DNA of 64,000 nucleotides from Phaeodactylum tricornutum CCAP 1055/1. Taxonomy: Eukaryota > Bacillariophyta > Bacillariophyceae > Surirellales > Neidiaceae. This document shows, in pieces, positions 59,459-64,000 of the stretch. The notes beneath the pieces are model-generated. The model did no database searches and had not been told where the DNA came from. It saw nothing but the letters and a program-made list of their open reading frames with translations. The stretch's first letter is position 1; each line of letters begins with the position of its first letter. The position numbers and the translations under genes are program-made. The DNA lies in contig NC_011682.1 of assembly GCF_000150955.2 (NCBI RefSeq), positions 351,521 through 415,520 of the forward strand, written 5' to 3'.

Positions 59459-60655
59459 CTATGCTACCTTTTCCGCCGTAGCAATTTCTTGACTCACTTT
59501 CACCCAAGATTCTAACAGCGAGCTTGCTTTGCCGGATTCGAGAGTTGCACGAGCGAGGTCACATCCGTCTTCGATGGACTTTGCCAAACCGAAAACGTAG
59601 CAACCGACCCCAGCGTTCAAGACAATAGAATCTCTCTTTGCGTCGGTATGTCCTCCACCCAACAGTACATCTCGAAACTTTTGAGCGTTCTCTTCAGGCC
59701 CACCACCCTTTAGGTCAGCCAGTTCGCATCGCGCAATGCCAATACTCAAGGGATCGAACTCAAATTCCCGTTCTTCGTAGATACGGGGCTCACCCGGAGC
59801 CGCAATGTTCTTAATTTCTAGAATGGTCGAGGGTCCCAGGGGGCTAATTTCGTCCAGTCCCAGCCCATGGATAACTACCGCATGATCCACACGCCCAACT
59901 TCTTTTAAGGCGCCCGCCATAAGTGACAGGAGCTCAGGGTGAAAGACTCCGATGACAGCGTGCTGTGCGCCAGCCGCGTTTGTCATGGGTCCGAGAATAT
60001 TGAAACACGTTCTCACACCCAACTTTTTGCGAATTGGTGCCACATACTTCATCGACGGGTGGTTGACCGGGGCAAACATGAAGGCCATACGGACGGCATC
60101 GACACATTTTACAACCTGCTCGGGTGTCAGGTCAACTTTGACACCCAGAGCCTCCAGTACGTCTGCTGATCCACACGCTGACGACACGGAACGATTCCCC
60201 GCCTTGGCCACAATACAACCACAGGCGGCCGCGAGCACCACTGATGCCGTGCTAATGTTGATTGTATCGGCTCCATCACCTCCTGTACCGACAATGTCCA
60301 AAAGTTTCCGATTTCCAAGATCAACTGCGTTGCAGGCTTTGTTCATAGCCCGAACCATACCAGCAATCTCGGAAGGCGTTTCACCCCGGGCACGCAACAA
60401 AGTCAAGAGCGACCCGACCTGAACTTCATCGGCTCCTTGTAAAATCTCAGAAAATGCTGCTTCGGTTTCATCTGCTGTCAGTGGACGCGTACCTTGTATT
60501 AAGATTTCGATGTATGGCTTAAGCGACGCCATTCTAACCAAAAGGTAACGGCGGTACGTGGTGGTAGAAGGGCCTCTGGTCGATGGCACCGTAAACGCAA
60601 GGGAAGGACGATAGCAAGACCAAAAGACGACTGCTGTACACAAACGATACAACAT
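59459..60655 (-). CDS. trpD: Anthranilate phosphoribosyltransferase (TrpD), plastid type
   Basis: Second step of tryptophan synthesis: anthranilate plus PRPP gives phosphoribosyl anthranilate. 398 residues from ATG 60655 (the frame opens further upstream only with a GTG). A signal peptide (LYRLCTAVVFWSCY) ends in SLAFTVPS, a plastid-targeting motif. The enzyme has the PRPP-binding DIVGTGGDGADTINIST, AKAGNRSVSSACGSADVLEALG, HPSMKYVAPIRKKLGVRT and FNILGPMTNAAG, and VVIHGLGLDEISPLG. All expected motifs are present, so it should be active. It is a standalone enzyme here. Confidence 0.95.
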   Translation of the reverse strand: MLYRLCTAVVFWSCYRPSLAFTVPSTRGPSTTTYRRYLLVRMASLKPYIEILIQGTRPLTADETEAAFSEILQGADEVQVGSLLTLLRARGETPSEIAGMVRAMNKACNAVDLGNRKLLDIVGTGGDGADTINISTASVVLAAACGCIVAKAGNRSVSSACGSADVLEALGVKVDLTPEQVVKCVDAVRMAFMFAPVNHPSMKYVAPIRKKLGVRTCFNILGPMTNAAGAQHAVIGVFHPELLSLMAGALKEVGRVDHAVVIHGLGLDEISPLGPSTILEIKNIAAPGEPRIYEEREFEFDPLSIGIARCELADLKGGGPEENAQKFRDVLLGGGHTDAKRDSIVLNAGVGCYVFGLAKSIEDGCDLARATLESGKASSLLESWVKVSQEIATAEKVA

Positions 60656-61062
60656 TACATCCGCGACTTGAAGTAGCAAGGTGGTATCCAGCTGGAAAGA
60701 ATTTTTTCCGTTGGGATCGAATCGTTGACACACTGGAATTGTTTTGTTCTAGTGAATGCTGACTCCACCATCCATTGGCGTCTGTGAGCAAAGAAGATCA
60801 ACCAGGATGGTCTCGTAACGACGATGGACTTACGGATGGACTCCCCTTTGGCGAAACGACGTCACAGTCAGACGGCGTACGTCTGGTACAAGCAGACAGA
60901 CGAAACTCGGTTCCCTTTTCGTGGAATAACTTGACGGTTGCAAATTTGTTGACGTGAGCTTCCTTTTTACCGTTAACTTTAGTGCTTTATAGCTCTATCT
61001 TGCAAAGAACTAAACACACGCAAGACCGTATTGAAAGTTCCGTCTCACAATCAGTCGTACGC
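60656..61062. other. Intergenic region
   Basis: About 400 bp between TrpD and the RidA-family gene, both on the minus strand. It holds the TrpD upstream region, including CGACGTCACAGTCAGACGG near 60859, and the 3' end of the next gene. No gene supported. Confidence 0.45.
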
Positions 61063-61620
61063 CTAAGTTGAAGTGTCTCTCACTAGAACTATGGCTTCAA
61101 TCTCGACGGCGATTCCGAGGGGCAAGGCGTTTGTACCAATCGCTGATCGTGCGTGCATCCCTCGCTCTTTCCCAAATACTTCACAAAATAGATCAGAACA
61201 TCCATTGACTACCTTGTGCTGTTCATGGAAATCATCTGTGGACTGGACGATTCCGAAAAGTTTCACAATCTTCTCAACTCTGTCGAGATCTCCCAATTCG
61301 TGTTTCAAAGATGCGATGAGATTCAATCCAACCTGCCGAGCTGCTTGGTAGCCAGCTTGTACATCATAATCTTTTCCAAGAGTTCCCGTATGAAGCGTTC
61401 CATCGTCACGAAGCGGCAAATGACCAGAGAGGTACAAGACGTTGTCAACGCGCTGGCACGGCTGATAATTCGCAGCCGCTGTAGGTGCGGGTGGCAATGT
61501 CAAGCCCAGTTCACTAATAATATGCTCTGTCTTAACCATATGTCGGTTGACTGGGAAGCTGATGGCACTGGGGGGCGGAGGAGGAACAAACGCTGATAGC
61601 GGCAGAGATCCAACTTGCAT
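61063..61620 (-). CDS. RidA/YjgF/YER057c-family protein
   Basis: Enamine/imine deaminase fold. 185 residues from ATG 61620; the alternative ATG at 61539 (MVKTEHIISELGL) fits the usual family start and gives about 158 residues. The longer start adds a Pro-rich stretch of 27 residues (AFVPPPPPSAISF) that could be a targeting tail. Family signatures are VDNVLYLSGHLPL, YDVQAGYQAARQVGLNLIASLK and GTNALPLGIAVEIEAIVLV. It lacks the classic ...R.A...LP..A.VEIE arginine pattern in part and may be an atypical subgroup. Its role is inferred as removal of reactive enamines. Confidence 0.82.
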   Translation of the reverse strand: MQVGSLPLSAFVPPPPPSAISFPVNRHMVKTEHIISELGLTLPPAPTAAANYQPCQRVDNVLYLSGHLPLRDDGTLHTGTLGKDYDVQAGYQAARQVGLNLIASLKHELGDLDRVEKIVKLFGIVQSTDDFHEQHKVVNGCSDLFCEVFGKERGMHARSAIGTNALPLGIAVEIEAIVLVRDTST

Positions 61621-62878
61621 GGTTTCTGTGTGCGCTCGACGTTGCTGAACGAATCAAACAGATTTACTCCTCGGTGAAGACCCGGATATACCGAATAAAT
61701 GCTCTTACTAGAGTTGTTAACCAATTTCAAAAGCACATCATCAAAGGTTGATGGAATTGCAATGCTCCTTGCATTTGCTTTTCACTATTTGATATCCAAC
61801 AAATTGCAGTCTACGCTTGTTTCTGCGAGTTCCTCTTCTACAGTCAACTCTCCAACTACAGGCTTGTTCGAGTTTACATGCAGCGTTTTCTTGTATGAGA
61901 TATCTGGCGGAGGGACACGACTTTGGGATCCATAGCGATTTTTGCATTCGAGAGAAGCTAAGGTAACAAACCTGAATGAAGTGCAGCTTTACAGAAATTG
62001 TGTCATGGATTATGATAACTTCAGACCCGTATTTGTGTTTCACTATAACTGTAAAATCTCTATTTACTGTTAATGTTTAAATTCTACAGGCATGCAATGA
62101 GTTCACAAACCGGAAAACAATATTCTCTCTGGTTGATCCGTACATAATTATATAAGTATATGGTATTCTCCTCCTTAGAAATGTTGTATTTTGCAGCTGA
62201 GGTGCAAGGCGACAGGAAGACTGCGGCCAAAAAACTCGCTTCATTTGCGTGCATACGCTTAACCGTTGGAATTTATCGTTAAATTCAGATGGAAATATAT
62301 TGGCTGACACGACAGTGAATTAGAAGTAGAACTTTGTTCTGAAGACTGTTTGGTTCCCTAAAAGTTCCTTCAAGAAAGCGGAGTTTAGCTGATGTGAACG
62401 TGAGCAGAATAAAATAATTAACTATGAAGATATGAATATTTCTATATCCCAATTCTTCTCTCTGAGGTTGAGAATCTTACGAATTTCTCTTCAGCTTTCG
62501 AAAGAACTCTGGAAATGCAGATGCTCGACGAACTCTGTCAGAGCCAAGGAGACTTCAGAACGATATATTTGATAAATGATACTGTAGGGTGTCAGCGCAA
62601 ATTGACGCTGTTCTATGTACAAATGTCAAGTGTCTTGTTCTGCACACTGATGTGGTTCACTACATCACGCAAAACAAAGAGGAAGAACTGATTCTTCTTT
62701 TCTGAACGGCAGCTGCGCAGTTGACTTTCTCCAATCCCTGCTTCCGTGTAGTGCACTTCCTTTTAAAAATGCTGCCTGCGAAGGTGTCATAAAAGTTGCT
62801 GTGCCAAGATCAGTCTTACTTTACATCTAGAATTTCTAGACTTCTTCTTGACATCCACTTTCTCGTGCACTAGCGACC
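61621..62878. other. Intergenic region, AT-rich
   Basis: About 1.26 kb without a supportable gene. Only short frames with no domain. A weak TGACACGACAGTGA occurs near 62304. Confidence 0.45.
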
Positions 62879-64000
62879 ATGGCCGGTAATACTACTGATG
62901 GAAAAACCCGAGAGACTTGGCCGTCGCGAACAGCGTTCTACTTTGCAGCTGTTGGGGCTGCAGTGGGATTTGGAAACGTTTGGCGTTTTCCAGCCCTCTC
63001 GGTCGAATACGGGGGAGGCGCCTTTTTTATTCCTTACCTTATGGCGTTGTTCCTCATCGGCATTCCTATTTTAATCCTTGAAATAGGCTTCGGTAAGTAC
63101 ATTCACGAACTGTGTGGAAATTGGTACCAGCAGAAACGGCTTTTTGTCGACCGAATGACAGTTAGGCACTAGACGTTCCGTCGAGGTCCTTCCGGTTACT
63201 CCTCGAAACGGAAAGCGCCATATCGCCTCTTTTCTAATCACATTTTGCAATTCGAATTCCTTTCATAGGACAATTTTTTCAGTCTGGCGATGTTGGCGTC
63301 TTTGGGGGATTTCATCCTCGTCTTCGGGGTGTTGGTGTTGCAAGTGTGGCATGCGGTTTCATGTTGGTTGTTTATTACAGGTACGTGCGGCCCACACACG
63401 CACTTTTCAGCGCACTCCGGACGATTCTCACTTTTTTGCCTCATTTTCAAGTATGCTCATTGCGTGGGTTGTCAATGCCTTCTTTGATAGCTTTGGTAAT
63501 AACGATCCGTGGGGAGCTCCAGACATATCCGGAGAAGAAGCTGTCGAATATTTGTGAGTTTGCAACGACACAAGTGGTCGTCCTGGATAGAGGTCGCGAT
63601 CATTGCACTTGCTCACAATCACTATTTTGTATGTTATGTCGCATTAACAGTACCAACGTCATCATCGGAGCTGAAACACTTGGCCAAGACGGACGCCCAA
63701 CACGATTGGTAGGAGCGAATGTTGGATATTCGTTCTTGGTCTGGGTTATCGTCTTTTTTGGTATTGGCTTTGGCGTCCAGTGGACAGGTCGAATTTCATA
63801 CGTCACAATGGTATGTGAGGATTTCGTATCCCCTCGAAATCCATGGATTTGTAGTTTGACTGATTGACTTGTTCTTGTGTATGGTTTAGGGCCTTCCTGT
63901 TATCCTTCTTTTTGTCTTCTTGGGCCGGTCCCTTACTCTCGAAGGCAGCAGCGAAGGAGTCAAGGAGTATATTGGACGCTGGGACGTTAGTGTTCTTACC
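62879..64000 (+). CDS. Sodium:neurotransmitter symporter (SNF/NSS) family transporter, 5' part
   Basis: Sodium-coupled amino acid or related solute transporter, cut by the window end. I read join(62879..63092, 63269..63380, 63452..63553, 63651..63810, 63890..64000), and all junctions keep frame. TM1 has the family signature SRTAFYFAAVGAAVGFGNVWRFP in two parts, with the sodium-site GFGNVWRFP; TM2 is GGAFFIPYLMALFLIGIPIL and EIGFG. Exon 2 adds QFFQSGDVGVFGGF and GVGVASVACGFMLVVYYR; exon 3 MLIAWVVNAFFDSFG; exon 4 VIIGAETLGQDGR and GYSFLVWVIVFFGIGFG; exon 5 GLPVILLFVFLGRSLTLEGS, matching the SNF 'GLP...R..TL.GA' element. The five exons seen are the most in any gene here. Substrate unknown. Confidence 0.85.

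Noticed and set aside
1-64000. Prokaryotic-type features such as CRISPR arrays, operons, Shine-Dalgarno sites and defence islands
   Set aside because: None seen. The gene structures have spliceosomal introns and organelle-targeting signals, so the window is a eukaryotic nuclear genome.

Overview
The window looks like nuclear DNA from a pennate diatom, probably Phaeodactylum tricornutum or a close relative; the species is an inference. Supporting signs are compact genes with zero to four short GT-AG introns, plastid proteins with a signal peptide followed by an AF-type cleavage motif and sometimes a twin-arginine lumen signal, PS-rich secreted membrane proteins, and two copia-type LTR retrotransposons of the diatom CoDi kind. 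I see no CRISPR array, operon, tRNA or rRNA. Exon structures below come from reading splice sites and checking frame by hand.

Layout: CCT3 chaperonin subunit (717-2522, +); a NOPCHAP1-like snoRNP assembly factor (2821-3378, -); retrotransposon 1 (3811-9085, -) with identical LTRs and a TTTTG target duplication; FkbM-type methyltransferase (9240-10169, +); ArfGAP (10420-12231, -); COP9 signalosome CSN1 (13105-14679, +); WDR68/DCAF7 (15118-16368, -); a possible 2OG-Fe(II) oxygenase (16902-18350, +); a frameshifted secreted tandem-repeat gene (19117-20595, -); chitin synthase-like GT2 (21785-24659, +); a divergent pair of lumen-targeted histidine-phosphatase-like proteins that lack the catalytic residues (25035-26780, - and 27225-29147, +); NVL-type AAA ATPase (30408-32975, +); a proteasome-alpha-like protein with a signal peptide (33183-34145, -); two secreted membrane proteins (34868-36760 and 39387-41477, +) flanking a CCB2/CCB4-like plastid protein (36977-38116, -); a mitochondrial-carrier-family fusion (41676-44801, -); PsbP-like protein (45277-46188, +); plastid EF-hand protein (46876-47610, +); a class 3 lipase gene (47729-54558, -) split by retrotransposon 2 (49184-54460); HECT ubiquitin ligase (54950-57670, -); a small conserved protein (59071-59364, +); TrpD (59459-60655, -); RidA-family protein (61063-61620, -); and the 5' part of an SNF-family transporter (62879-64000, +).

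The genes are a mix of housekeeping functions (protein folding, ubiquitin/COP9, ribosome and snoRNP assembly, trafficking, tryptophan synthesis) and plastid functions. They are not obviously co-regulated, although a TGACTGT/ACAGTCA-like motif recurs just upstream of many of them.

The most interesting signal is in the two retrotransposons. Each has an 11-nt sequence at the exact primer-binding position that is perfectly complementary to an 11-nt sequence inside its own LTR, about 31 nt downstream of a TATA-like AATATC. That is the arrangement of Tf1-type self-primed reverse transcription, here in a copia-order element. In both elements gag and pol lie in the same frame separated by one TAG, and pol runs through the whole U3, ending just before the predicted transcript start.
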